This document shows positions 43,458-59,369 of a stretch of 64,000 bases of DNA, in pieces. Position 1 is the first letter of the stretch. The number at the start of each line of letters is the position of its first letter. Below the pieces are notes generated by a model, which saw only the letters and a list, made by a program, of their open reading frames with translations, was not told where the DNA came from and made no database searches. Position numbers and translations under genes: made by a program. The stretch spans positions 62,001 to 126,000 of the forward strand of contig CALQJI020000001.1 in the NCBI GenBank assembly GCA_943330855.2. The letters run 5' to 3'. Source of the stretch: Klebsiella pneumoniae (GTDB taxonomy: Bacteria > Verrucomicrobiota > Verrucomicrobiia > Limisphaerales > SXTU01).

Positions 43458-45020
43458 TTACGGCGTGCGCCGCAGCTTCTTCTGAATCAGCCCGACCACC
43501 TCGGTCGCAGCCGGCAGCTTGTCCCCCCATAGCACGGCCCAATACATCGCAGCGGCGAGTGCTGCGGGAACAAAGACGGCTCCGAACTTCAGCAGAAACG
43601 TGGTGTGGCCGAACTGGCTGTCCCACAGCAAATGCAGGCCCCACGAGAAAAGCGCGGCGACAATCATCGCGGCCACGACGGGTTTCATACTCCGTTTCAG
43701 TTCCGTCAGCTCCAGCGTGCCGAGCTTCGTCCGCAGCGCGCGCAGCAACAGCCACACGTTCAGAAAGGACGTGATGGAGTTCGCGAGGCCGAGGCCGGCT
43801 TGCCGCAGGTCGCTGATGAACAACACCGAGAGCAACAGGTTCGCGCCGAGGCAGAAGACGCTCACCTTCATCGGCGTCTGCGTGTCGCCCAGCGCGTAGA
43901 AGGCGCGGGCTAAAATGTTCACCATCGAGAACGCCACCAGCCCCGGTGCGAGCGCGAGCAACGCCTCGGCTGCGCGTTCCGTCGAAGCCGCGCCGAACTC
44001 CCCACGCTCAAAGAGCAGCCGCACAATCGGCACCGCCAGCGTCATCAGCAGCACGGTCGCCAGTCCGTTCACGACGACGAGATACGACAGCCCCTGCCCC
44101 AACGTCGCGCGGAACTCGGGCAGCTTCTTCTCCACCGCAAGTCCGGACAAAGTCGTGAGCAAATAGGCCGCGAGCGAAATGCCGAAGACCCCCTGCGGCA
44201 GCTCCATCAGCCGCACCGCGTAGCTGAACGACGCGACGATGACCGGGTCCACCCAGAACGACACGAGTTGCACCAGCGTCACGTTGAGCTGAAACGCCGC
44301 CACGCCGATGATGGCCGGGCCCATTTTGGTCACGACCGCGCGCACGGTTTCATCGTGCCACGGCGTTACCCACGCCAAGCGCCAGCCTTCGCGCTTGAGT
44401 GACGGCAGTTGAAACGCCGCCTGTGCCACGCCCGCGACCAGCACGCCGAACGCGAGCGCGAAGATTTGTTCGTCCAGCTTGCCGCCGAATTTCGGCGCGA
44501 CGAGGAACACGCAACCAATCATCACCACGTTCAGCAACCCCGCACCTAGCGCCGGGATGAAGAAATGCCCGCGCGCGTTGAGCACGCCCATGAAGACCGC
44601 CGCGAGGCACACCAGCCCCATGTAGGGAAACATCACGCTCAACAGCTCCAGCATCAGCCGAGTCCGGGCATCAAACTCCGTCGTCACCAGTGCGAGGGAC
44701 AGCCCCGCGAGCACTACCGCAATGACCACGGCGGAGAAGACGAGCACCCCGGACATGACGGCGTTGGCCGCGCGCCACAGCTCGGCTTCCGTAGCGTTCT
44801 TCTCCTTCTCCTTGAAGATGGGAATGAACGCCGCCGTAAGCGCGCCCTCGCCGAGCAGGCGGCGGAAGAGATTGGGAATCGTGAATGCTAGCGTGAACGC
44901 GCCGGCCACCGGGCCGTCGCCCATGAACTTCGCATAAGCAATTTCCCGCACCATGCCCAACACGCGCGAAGCGAGCGTGGCCGCGCCCATCGCGCCGGAG
45001 GACTTGAGCATCTGCAACAT
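43458..45020 (-). CDS. murJ: lipid II flippase MurJ
   Basis: 520-residue MOP-superfamily protein that flips lipid II across the inner membrane for peptidoglycan synthesis. About 14 hydrophobic segments are visible. Family marks: GAATLASRVLGMVREIAYAKFMG near the N-terminus with the conserved R near 25, AFTIPNLFRRLLGEGALTAAFIPIF, VRLMELPQGVFGISLAAYLLTTLS, and FYALGDTQTPMKVSV. ATG 45020 is chosen; a GTG 21 bases upstream is possible. Upstream lies a heptamer inverted repeat and the divergent proteasome-like gene. Confidence 0.95.
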   Translation of the reverse strand: MLQMLKSSGAMGAATLASRVLGMVREIAYAKFMGDGPVAGAFTLAFTIPNLFRRLLGEGALTAAFIPIFKEKEKNATEAELWRAANAVMSGVLVFSAVVIAVVLAGLSLALVTTEFDARTRLMLELLSVMFPYMGLVCLAAVFMGVLNARGHFFIPALGAGLLNVVMIGCVFLVAPKFGGKLDEQIFALAFGVLVAGVAQAAFQLPSLKREGWRLAWVTPWHDETVRAVVTKMGPAIIGVAAFQLNVTLVQLVSFWVDPVIVASFSYAVRLMELPQGVFGISLAAYLLTTLSGLAVEKKLPEFRATLGQGLSYLVVVNGLATVLLMTLAVPIVRLLFERGEFGAASTERAAEALLALAPGLVAFSMVNILARAFYALGDTQTPMKVSVFCLGANLLLSVLFISDLRQAGLGLANSITSFLNVWLLLRALRTKLGTLELTELKRSMKPVVAAMIVAALFSWGLHLLWDSQFGHTTFLLKFGAVFVPAALAAAMYWAVLWGDKLPAATEVVGLIQKKLRRTP

Positions 45021-45062
45021 GGCCCGCGAAACTACGGGCACGGTTCAAAGCGGAGAAGGGGA

Positions 45063-45141
45063 AAACGTCCAACGCTCAACTTTCAACTTCCAAAGTCGGA
45101 GCGCGCGTCGTTGAACGTTGAAAGTTGGACGTTGAACGTTT
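45063..45141. repeat. inverted pair of heptameric TTCAAC-type repeats
   Basis: Left arm 45063-45092 (AAACGTCCAACGCTCAACTT...) and right arm 45112-45141 are near-perfect reverse complements, separated by 19 bases. Each is built from 7-base units of the type TTCAACN / NGTTGAA. It lies between divergent murJ and the proteasome-like gene, so it would sit in their 5' regions, unlike most elements of this kind here that sit at gene ends. Confidence 0.85.
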
Positions 45142-45244
45142 CCCCCTTTGTCTCCTCTGCGCCCTTTGGCGGCTAATCCCCCCCGTTCTTTTCATGGCGA
45201 CGCGCCCGCCCCGCTGCTACCATCCCAAGAAAACCAAACTACGC

Positions 45245-45973
45245 ATGACCGAGGAACCCTATCGTTGGCTGGAGGCGGTCGCGAACCGCCGTGAATACGT
45301 CCGCGAACAGCTCCGGAGCGGCTCGCCCGTCTTCGCCGTCAGCCTGCCCGAGGGTATCCTGCTGCTGGGCGTGGGCGCAGGCCGCTCGAAGGTCTTCGAG
45401 CTGCACGACCGCCTCGCGCTCGCGGGCCTCGGCCATCCGGCGGACATCGAGAAGGTCCGGCAGGCCGCGATTGACGCCGCGCACCTTGAGGCCTTCACCC
45501 GCGCGACCGAGGACGTGAGCCTGCGCCGGCTCGTGAGCTTCGGCCTCAGCCCGCAGCTCAAGCAGAACTTCGAGCAACTCTTCACCGCGCCCACGCTCGT
45601 CGAGCTGCTCATCGTCGAGCTGGGCAACGACCCGAGCCAAGACCTGCTCGCGAACCTGCACTTCGACGGCGCGTTCCAGCTCCAGACCGGCGGCCTCGCC
45701 GTCGCCGCGAACACGCCCGAAGCCGAAGCCGCCGCGAAGACCTGGCTCACGGCGGCCCTCGCCGACCAGACCGACCGCGCCGCCGTTGCCGACCTACTGC
45801 TACAAGCCTGGTGGGTGCTGACGGAGAGCAAGTCATTCACGGACAAGCTGCCGACGGAGGCGGAGCGGCGGGCGGGGTGGAAGAATGCGGTGAGCGGGAA
45901 GACGGTGGAGGCGGGGTGGCTGAGTCGGAGCGGGACACGCGCTTCACGTTACGAGATTGTGCCGCAGGCGTAG
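45245..45973 (+). CDS. proteasome alpha-subunit-like protein
   Basis: 242 residues resembling bacterial 20S proteasome alpha subunits (PrcA; 248 residues in Mycobacterium) and the alpha subunits of UBact-type Gram-negative proteasomes. Seen: EEPYRWLEAVANRREYVREQ at the N-terminus, GILLLGVGAGRSKVFELHDRLALAG (equivalent of 'ISELYDRVGFAA'), DVSLRRLVSFGLSPQLKQNFEQLF, LLIVELG, and a strand LHFDGAFQLQTGGLAVAANT. As expected of alpha subunits there is no N-terminal catalytic threonine after processing. PrcB, ATPase (ARC/Mpa), PafA, Dop or a Pup/UBact gene are absent from the window. Assignment is by pattern; the start is the ATG at the conserved N-terminus. Confidence 0.75.
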   Translation: MTEEPYRWLEAVANRREYVREQLRSGSPVFAVSLPEGILLLGVGAGRSKVFELHDRLALAGLGHPADIEKVRQAAIDAAHLEAFTRATEDVSLRRLVSFGLSPQLKQNFEQLFTAPTLVELLIVELGNDPSQDLLANLHFDGAFQLQTGGLAVAANTPEAEAAAKTWLTAALADQTDRAAVADLLLQAWWVLTESKSFTDKLPTEAERRAGWKNAVSGKTVEAGWLSRSGTRASRYEIVPQA

Positions 45974-46020
45974 GACGAACTCCCGCTTGTCTTCCCCAAC
46001 GTTCCGCCTAACTTTCCGAG

Positions 46021-46257
46021 ATGAGCACGCCACTGATTCAAGCTGACCCCGCCGTGATGATGGGCAAGCCCGTCATCGCTGGCACCCGCATCACGGTGGA
46101 GCTTATTCTAGAGAAGCTCGCCGCCGATGAGTCGGTGGACCAAATCCTCGCCGCCCACCCGCGCCTGACCCGGCGCGGGGTGCTCGCCGCCGTCGCCTAC
46201 GCAGCCAAGGTGCTGCACACCGACTTGGTTTATCCCCTGTCTGAAAAGGCGGCATGA
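46021..46257 (+). CDS. DUF433 antitoxin-like protein (second module)
   Basis: 78 residues with LIQADPAVMMGKPVIAGTRITVELILEK in two pieces at 5-32 and a C-terminal HPRLTRRGVLAAVAYAAKV helix, the DUF433 pattern. Homologous to the protein at 4925-5155 but well diverged. Its stop overlaps the start of the next gene (ATGA, 46254-46257), so the module is coupled. It follows the proteasome-like gene by 47 bases. Confidence 0.88.
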   Translation: MSTPLIQADPAVMMGKPVIAGTRITVELILEKLAADESVDQILAAHPRLTRRGVLAAVAYAAKVLHTDLVYPLSEKAA

Positions 46258-46607
46258 ACTTGCTGGCCGACGAAGGTGTGGAAGCTTCCGTCGTCGCGCG
46301 TCTCCGGCAGGATGGACACGAGGTGCTGTATATCGCCGAGCTGGAGCCTGGCATTCCCGACGATGTTGTTTTGAGTCGTGCCAATGCGAATAGCGCCCTG
46401 CTCCTGACAGTGGACAAGGATTTCGGCGAGTTGGTCTTCCGCCTCCGCCGCGTCCACGCGGGAGTAATTCTGTTGCGGCTCGCGGGCTTGTCGCTCGAAG
46501 CCAAGGCGGACTTGGTCGCTGTCGCGATTCAGGAGCGTGGCACGCATTTCACCAACGCCTTCACCGTGATTTCACCGGGCGTGATTCGCCTTCGGCCCCG
46601 GGCTTAA
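46254..46607 (+). CDS. DUF5615 PIN-like toxin (second module)
   Basis: 117 residues of the DUF5615 PIN-like family: MNLLADEGVEASVVARLRQDG at the N-terminus (D6, E7), HEVLYIAELEPGIPDDVVLS, and LLTVDKDFGELVFR with paired acidic residues, then VILLRLAGL. Expected to be an RNase toxin neutralised by the preceding DUF433 protein (family knowledge). Shorter and clearly diverged from the copy at 5152-5514, so the two are unlikely to cross-neutralise. No repeats or attC flank this copy. Confidence 0.88.
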   Translation: MNLLADEGVEASVVARLRQDGHEVLYIAELEPGIPDDVVLSRANANSALLLTVDKDFGELVFRLRRVHAGVILLRLAGLSLEAKADLVAVAIQERGTHFTNAFTVISPGVIRLRPRA

Positions 46608-46742
46608 CCGGCTTCCCTTGAACCGCATCGTCGGCCTTAAAACGGAATACGGCTGCCTCACCAACGACCCCGCCGGCCCGCCCGCCGCCGGCCCGCGCGT
46701 GCGCAGCAGGGCGTTTCAAAAATGGAGGCTCTTTCCAGAACT

Positions 46743-48056
46743 TCACTTCTCAATCCGATACAGCGCCTTCGCCGTGCGGACGTAGAGCGCCTTGCCAGCG
46801 GCAATGGGCGCGGCTTCGATGGAGCCGTCGAGCTTGCTCTCGCCAAGCAGCTTGAACTCCCGACCCGCCGCGAACACCGCACCCTTGCCCTCGCGGTCGA
46901 AAGCAAACACGCGGCCTTCCGCGCAGATGGGCGAGGCATACACTGCCTTCAGCACGCGCTCGGACCAGAGGACCTTGCCAGTCTTCGCCTCGACCGCGCT
47001 GGCGAAACCGCCGTTGTCCACGAGCATCAGCAAATCATCGTGGAGGATGGGCGAGGGCGTTTCGGGCACGCCCTTGATAAGCCGCCACATGAGCTGCGGC
47101 TTGCCCGTGACCGCGTCGGCATCCTTCGAGGCGTCGAGGAGGTTGCCAGCTCCCCACGCGGACGCGGGCGGCGGCTTGATGGCGTAGAACTGGCCTTTCG
47201 AGAATCCACAGGAGTAGTAAATCAAACCATGCCCGTAGATGGGCCGCGCACCGGTGGAGTGAAACGGCTGGTTCTCGACCTGCCAAAGTTCCTTCCCCGT
47301 CAGCGGGTCGTAGCCGTAGTGCGCCTTCGCGCCGTTGCTCAGGAGGACGGGCTTGCCCTCGATGGTCGCGATCTGCGGTGTGCCGTAGGCCTTGCGCATA
47401 TCGCCCTCGGCCTTCGGCTTCCCGTCGGGCCCGAGGTCGCGGTAGTCCGTCGAGCGCTTCACCTTCCACGCGTCCTTGCCGGTCTGCTTGTCCAGCGCGA
47501 CGAGGAACTGGTCGTCCGCGCCATCGAAGTGAAGGATGAGCAGGTTCCCGTGGAGAATCGGCGAGGAGCCCGCGCCGCGATAGTGATTGCAGCGCAAGTC
47601 CCGCCGCTCCCACAGCACCTTGCCCGACTTCGTGTCGAGGCACGCCGTGCCCGCCTCGCCGAAGCTCACATACACACGCCCTTCCTCGATGACGGGCGTG
47701 GGCGAGGCGTAGCTGTTGAACTTCATCCACAACGCTGGCTGCTCCGCCGTGAACAGCTTCACGTCGCGGATCACCTTGCCCGTGTTCTTGTCGAGCGTGA
47801 GCACGAACAGCTCAGAGCCATTCGTCGTGGCGGTGGTGAGCCAAATCTGGTCGCCCCAAATGACGGGTGAGGACCAGCCCTTGTCGTGGATGGGCGTCTT
47901 CCACTTCACGTTCTCGGTCTCACTCCACGTCACGGGCAGACTCTTAGCGGTGGACTGGCCGTCGCCAGTCGGGCCGCGGAACTGCGGCCAGTTGTCAGCG
48001 GCAGCAGCGAACGTGGCGGTGCAGATGAAGGCGGTGAGCAGCGAGGCAAGTTTCAT
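46743..48056 (-). CDS. exported PQQ-like beta-propeller protein
   Basis: 437 residues; signal peptide (MKLASLLTAFICTATFAAAA) then a WPQFRGPTGDG start and PQQ-like repeats (KNTGKVIRDVKLF, KSGKVLWERRDL, QTGKDAWKVKRS, LTGKELWQVENQP, KTGKVLWSERVL). Longer by about 30 residues than the paralogue at 42196-43419. The true ATG is 48056; open sequence upstream on this strand lies over the divergent mutM region. Function unknown; likely binds or processes an extracellular substrate. Confidence 0.92.
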   Translation of the reverse strand: MKLASLLTAFICTATFAAAADNWPQFRGPTGDGQSTAKSLPVTWSETENVKWKTPIHDKGWSSPVIWGDQIWLTTATTNGSELFVLTLDKNTGKVIRDVKLFTAEQPALWMKFNSYASPTPVIEEGRVYVSFGEAGTACLDTKSGKVLWERRDLRCNHYRGAGSSPILHGNLLILHFDGADDQFLVALDKQTGKDAWKVKRSTDYRDLGPDGKPKAEGDMRKAYGTPQIATIEGKPVLLSNGAKAHYGYDPLTGKELWQVENQPFHSTGARPIYGHGLIYYSCGFSKGQFYAIKPPPASAWGAGNLLDASKDADAVTGKPQLMWRLIKGVPETPSPILHDDLLMLVDNGGFASAVEAKTGKVLWSERVLKAVYASPICAEGRVFAFDREGKGAVFAAGREFKLLGESKLDGSIEAAPIAAGKALYVRTAKALYRIEK

Positions 48057-48179
48057 TGGCGAGAGAGTAATAATCGTTTCCCCCACAGCGCAAGCCAGCC
48101 GTGACGGAGGCGAGCTTCGACGGCGCGCCGCCTCCAGAAACTCAGGCCCGGAACAATGCAGTTGGCCGCAGCACCCGTA

Positions 48180-48269
48180 GCTGCGACGCCTCGTCGCCGG
48201 AGCTGGGCGGCGGGTCGGACCCAGGCGCGGCGGTGCCGCGTCCACCGTTCTGCGACGAGGCGTCGCAGC
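48180..48269. repeat. palindromic repeat, family C
   Basis: Perfect 18-base arms GCTGCGACGCCTCGTCGC (48180-48197) and its reverse complement (48252-48269) with 54 bases between. It lies in the 265-base gap between the divergent propeller gene (start 48056) and mutM (start 48322), hence in a promoter-containing region. Confidence 0.85.
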
Positions 48270-48321
48270 CACGGCGCGGCGGGGACTTCCCGGCAGCGGC
48301 ATCCTCCGCCACCATCGCCGG

Positions 48322-49167
48322 GTGCCTGAACTGCCTGAAGTTGAAGTGCTCGTCCGCCATCTCGCGCCGGTGCTGCGGGACAAGATTGTCCGCAGCGTCG
48401 TGGTGCGGAAAGCGAAGGTGTGCCGGCCCAGCACGGACCGCGGACTGAGGGCTGCGCTGATTGGCGCAAGGTTCGTCGGGTTGGAGCGGCGGGGGAAGTA
48501 TCTGGTGTTCTTCCTGCGGCTGAAGGGCAAAACCGTCACCGTCACCGGGCACTTGGGCATGACGGGGCGGATGTATCTGCTACCGAAGCGCGCGCCGCTG
48601 CCGAAGCACGCGGTCGTCGTGCTGGGGTTGTGCCGGAACAACTTTGTGTATGAAGATCCGCGGCAGTTCGGGCGGTTTACGCTGGAGGATTCGGCGGTGC
48701 GAGCGCTCGGGCCGGAGCCGCTGGGAGAAGGATTTACCGTGGAAGCTTTCGCTAGGGCGCTCCGTCGCTCCGCCCAAGCCATCAAGGTGAAGCTGCTCGA
48801 CCAGTCGCTCGTGGCGGGCATCGGGAACATCTACGCGAGCGAAGCGCTCTTCCGCGCGGGCGTCTCGCCCAGACGGGCGGCTCGGCGCGTGAAGACGGCG
48901 GAAGTCGCGCGGTTGCACACGGCCATCCGCGAGGTGCTGGCGGAGGCGATTGAGTGTGGCAGCACCATCCCGCTGGACTTCGCGGGCGCGGGGAAGCGCG
49001 ATGGGTTATTTTACTACGGGGCGGTGGAGGGCAACTCGCCGTTCTATCAAGAGCGGCTGCGGGTCTATGACCGCGCGGGGAAGCCGTGCATGAACTGCGC
49101 CACGCCCATCAAGCGCCTCGTGCAGGCGGCACGGAGCACGTTTTTCTGTCCGCAGTGCCAGCGATAA
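48322..49167 (+). CDS. mutM: formamidopyrimidine-DNA glycosylase
   Basis: 281-residue Fpg/Nei-family glycosylase that removes oxidised purines such as 8-oxoguanine and nicks the abasic site. MPELPEVEVLVRHL at the N-terminus (catalytic Pro2 and Glu3), GKYLVF with lysine, the H2TH motif LLDQSLVAGIGNIYASEAL, and a C-terminal zinc finger CMNC ... CPQC. Start is GTG; the residues after it are the invariant family start, so the assignment is firm. Confidence 0.96.
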   Translation: MPELPEVEVLVRHLAPVLRDKIVRSVVVRKAKVCRPSTDRGLRAALIGARFVGLERRGKYLVFFLRLKGKTVTVTGHLGMTGRMYLLPKRAPLPKHAVVVLGLCRNNFVYEDPRQFGRFTLEDSAVRALGPEPLGEGFTVEAFARALRRSAQAIKVKLLDQSLVAGIGNIYASEALFRAGVSPRRAARRVKTAEVARLHTAIREVLAEAIECGSTIPLDFAGAGKRDGLFYYGAVEGNSPFYQERLRVYDRAGKPCMNCATPIKRLVQAARSTFFCPQCQR

Positions 49168-49171
49168 CGCG

Positions 49172-49242
49172 GTAGGAGACGACATGAGGAGTCTCTAACT
49201 GGTCCCGCAGAAACAAGTGAGACTCCTCACTTCGTCTCCTAC
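49172..49242. repeat. palindromic repeat, family B copy 2
   Basis: Arms 49172-49195 and 49219-49242 are reverse complements at 22 of 24 positions, spaced by 23 bases. It sits exactly between the convergent stops of mutM and the giant gene, where a hairpin would terminate both. Same family as 36128-36218. Confidence 0.88.
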
Positions 49243-49253
49243 AGGAACGTGGC

Positions 49254-57596
<8,343 letters not shown>

Positions 57597-57741
57597 GGAG
57601 TGATTCCGGGTTGCGGGAGAGCGTAGCCAATGGATGCGGGCGAAGTCATCGGGTGAAACACGGATTTTTCTGCGCAGTGGCGACACGGTGAAGCGTTGGA
57701 CGGGTTGCCAGAAAGTTTGCTCCCGTAAGGTTTCACACCAT

Positions 57742-57821
57742 GGAGCGCGGACGCCCACGTCCGTAGCCGGCTGCTTCCGTTTCGCCTCGGCTGCGGCCGT
57801 GGCCGTGGCCGTCCGCGCTCC
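57742..57821. repeat. palindromic repeat, family D copy 2
   Basis: Arms GGAGCGCGGACG (57742-57753) and CGTCCGCGCTCC (57810-57821) are perfect reverse complements with 56 bases between. It lies in the 249-base gap upstream of the giant gene and downstream of ispE, both minus strand, and could terminate ispE. A related single element is at 43426-43448. Confidence 0.75.
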
Positions 57822-57845
57822 TACCGATGGGCGGGTTGGGGAAAG

Positions 57846-58721
57846 TTACAACGCCGCCACTGCCGTCCACGCGCTCAGGCCGAACTTGGATTGGAACCGC
57901 TCGCAGAGGCGCTCTGCTGAGTCGCGGCTGGGGGTGATGGCAAACGTGGTCGAGCCGCTGCCGGACATGAGCACGGCGGGCGCGCCGTTGGCCCGGAGAA
58001 AATCCTGATAGAGCACGAGCAACGGGTGCTTCGGCAGCGCGGGGGCTTCGAGTGAGTTATAAAAGTAGCGCCCAGCGGCGGCGAGGTCGGGGCCTTGAAG
58101 CCGTTCAATGAGTTGTTGCGAGCGGCCGACCCGTCCGTGAAGTGCGTCGGGGAAGTTCGCGAGCGACTGATAAGCCCACGCGGTGGAGATGCCAAAGCCA
58201 GGGTGAATCAGCAGGATGTGCGCGCCCCGCAAGGCCGGGAAGGGCGCGAGGGATTGGATGAGTTCGCCGCGTCCGTAGGCCAGCGCGGGCTGGGACTGGA
58301 GGAAGAAGGGCACGTCGGAGCCGAGCGCGGCGGCGAGTGTCTGCAACTGAGCTGAACCGAGCGGCAGGTCGAATAGTTCGTTGAGCGCGCCGAGCGTGTG
58401 GGCCGCGTTGCCACTGCCACCTCCGAGACCGGCGGCGAGGGGGATGGTTTTTTCGAGATGGATTTTGACGCCGTCCGTGATGCCGGCGGCACTGAGAAAG
58501 GCGGCGGCCGCCTTGTGGACGAGGTTCGTTCCGTCCACGGGCAGCGCGGCGTGGTTACAAGTGAGTGTGATGCCGACGGCCGCTTGGGCTACCTCGAGCC
58601 GGTCGCAGAGCTGCACGGGCTGCATGACCGACTCCAGCTCATGGAAGCCATCCTCGCGTTTGCGGAGGATGTTCAGGAGGAGGTTGACCTTGCTAGGCGA
58701 CTGACGGAGGACGGTGCTCAA
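57846..58721 (-). CDS. ispE: 4-diphosphocytidyl-2-C-methyl-D-erythritol kinase
   Basis: 291-residue GHMP kinase of the MEP isoprenoid pathway, phosphorylating CDP-methylerythritol. SPSKVNLLLNILRKREDGFHELES at 8-31 (quoted in parts: SPSKVNLLL, KREDGFHEL), ATP loop PLAAGLGGGSGNAAHTLG near 93, and C-terminal PAVLMSGSGSTTFAI. The only workable start is TTG 58721, since no ATG or GTG precedes the conserved N-terminus; it falls in the U-tract of the upstream terminator hairpin. Essential in most bacteria with this pathway. Confidence 0.94.
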   Translation of the reverse strand: MSTVLRQSPSKVNLLLNILRKREDGFHELESVMQPVQLCDRLEVAQAAVGITLTCNHAALPVDGTNLVHKAAAAFLSAAGITDGVKIHLEKTIPLAAGLGGGSGNAAHTLGALNELFDLPLGSAQLQTLAAALGSDVPFFLQSQPALAYGRGELIQSLAPFPALRGAHILLIHPGFGISTAWAYQSLANFPDALHGRVGRSQQLIERLQGPDLAAAGRYFYNSLEAPALPKHPLLVLYQDFLRANGAPAVLMSGSGSTTFAITPSRDSAERLCERFQSKFGLSAWTAVAAL

Positions 58722-58755
58722 AACAAAAACGCGCCAGCACTCAAATGCCGGCGCG
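58720..58755 (-). terminator. Rho-independent terminator (minus strand) of the TIGR04073-like gene
   Basis: Stem CGCGCCGGCA / TGCTGGCGCG (58755-58746 with 58739-58730 read on the minus strand, one G-U pair), six-base loop TTTGAG, followed by GTTTTTGTTTT running to 58720. It ends the transcript of the gene stopping at 58773. The U-tract overlaps the TTG start of ispE, so ispE must be transcribed by readthrough or from a promoter within this region. Confidence 0.85.
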
Positions 58756-58772
58756 GGAGAAAGCGGGGTTAT

Positions 58773-59249
58773 TCAATACTCGAACACGCGGAACCGACTG
58801 CCCGGGATGAAGGGCGCGATCTCGCCGCCTGCGAAGCCGATGCGCGAGTCCGTGTGGAAGATGGTGTCGCTGAAGAGGCGGGGCTGGTAGGTGTCCGGAT
58901 AGACCGGGTTCACCGAGAAGGGCTCAGCGCGAAGCTTGTTGCTCGGGTCCCGGAACCACTTCTCGGGGAAGGAATACGGGGTGTAGGGCGGGAACGGGGC
59001 GGTGATGACTTCGCTGAAGCCGATGGCGGTGCGGGCCATGGTGCGGCCGATACCTTGGACGAGGCCGGTGCTGAAGGCGGCGTCGGCACCATCCCAAAGG
59101 CCGGCCTGCTCAATGGAGCGGCGCATCTCGCCACCGCGGAAGAGTTCCATGGAGTTGTTCATGCCACGGCCGAGCTTGCGCTCCACGCCGCCACAACCAG
59201 TTAGCACGGCGGCGACCAGAGTCAGGGCGAGCATCAATGGGATACGCAT
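58773..59249 (-). CDS. lipoprotein, TIGR04073-like exosortase-associated family
   Basis: 158 residues. Lipoprotein signal MRIPLMLALTLVAAVLTGC (C19). The mature part starts VERKLGRGMNNSMELFRGGE and continues DAAFSTGLVQGIGRTMARTAIG then FSEVITAPFPPYTPY, the pattern of the TIGR04073 family that co-occurs with exosortase/PEP-CTERM systems in Verrucomicrobia. No exosortase is in the window. A strong terminator follows the stop. ATG 59249 begins the signal. Confidence 0.78.
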   Translation of the reverse strand: MRIPLMLALTLVAAVLTGCGGVERKLGRGMNNSMELFRGGEMRRSIEQAGLWDGADAAFSTGLVQGIGRTMARTAIGFSEVITAPFPPYTPYSFPEKWFRDPSNKLRAEPFSVNPVYPDTYQPRLFSDTIFHTDSRIGFAGGEIAPFIPGSRFRVFEY

Positions 59250-59369
59250 AATTCGTTGAAGTCGGGTCGCAGAGTAGTGCGACGCGGACGGCTGTAAAGA
59301 TTGAATTGGCCGTGCTCGTGCGTCGGTGTGCGTATCGAGAGTCGAGCGCCCGACCACAGCCGAAGCGCC

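Noticed and set aside
42024..43755. Long minus-strand frame opposite the propeller gene
   Set aside because: It has no signal peptide or known domain and covers the clearly coding propeller gene and the convergent end of murJ.
46006..46012. GCCTAAC before the second toxin-antitoxin pair as an attC left core
   Set aside because: No GTTAGGC or pairing inner box follows within the expected distance, so this 7-base match is probably chance.
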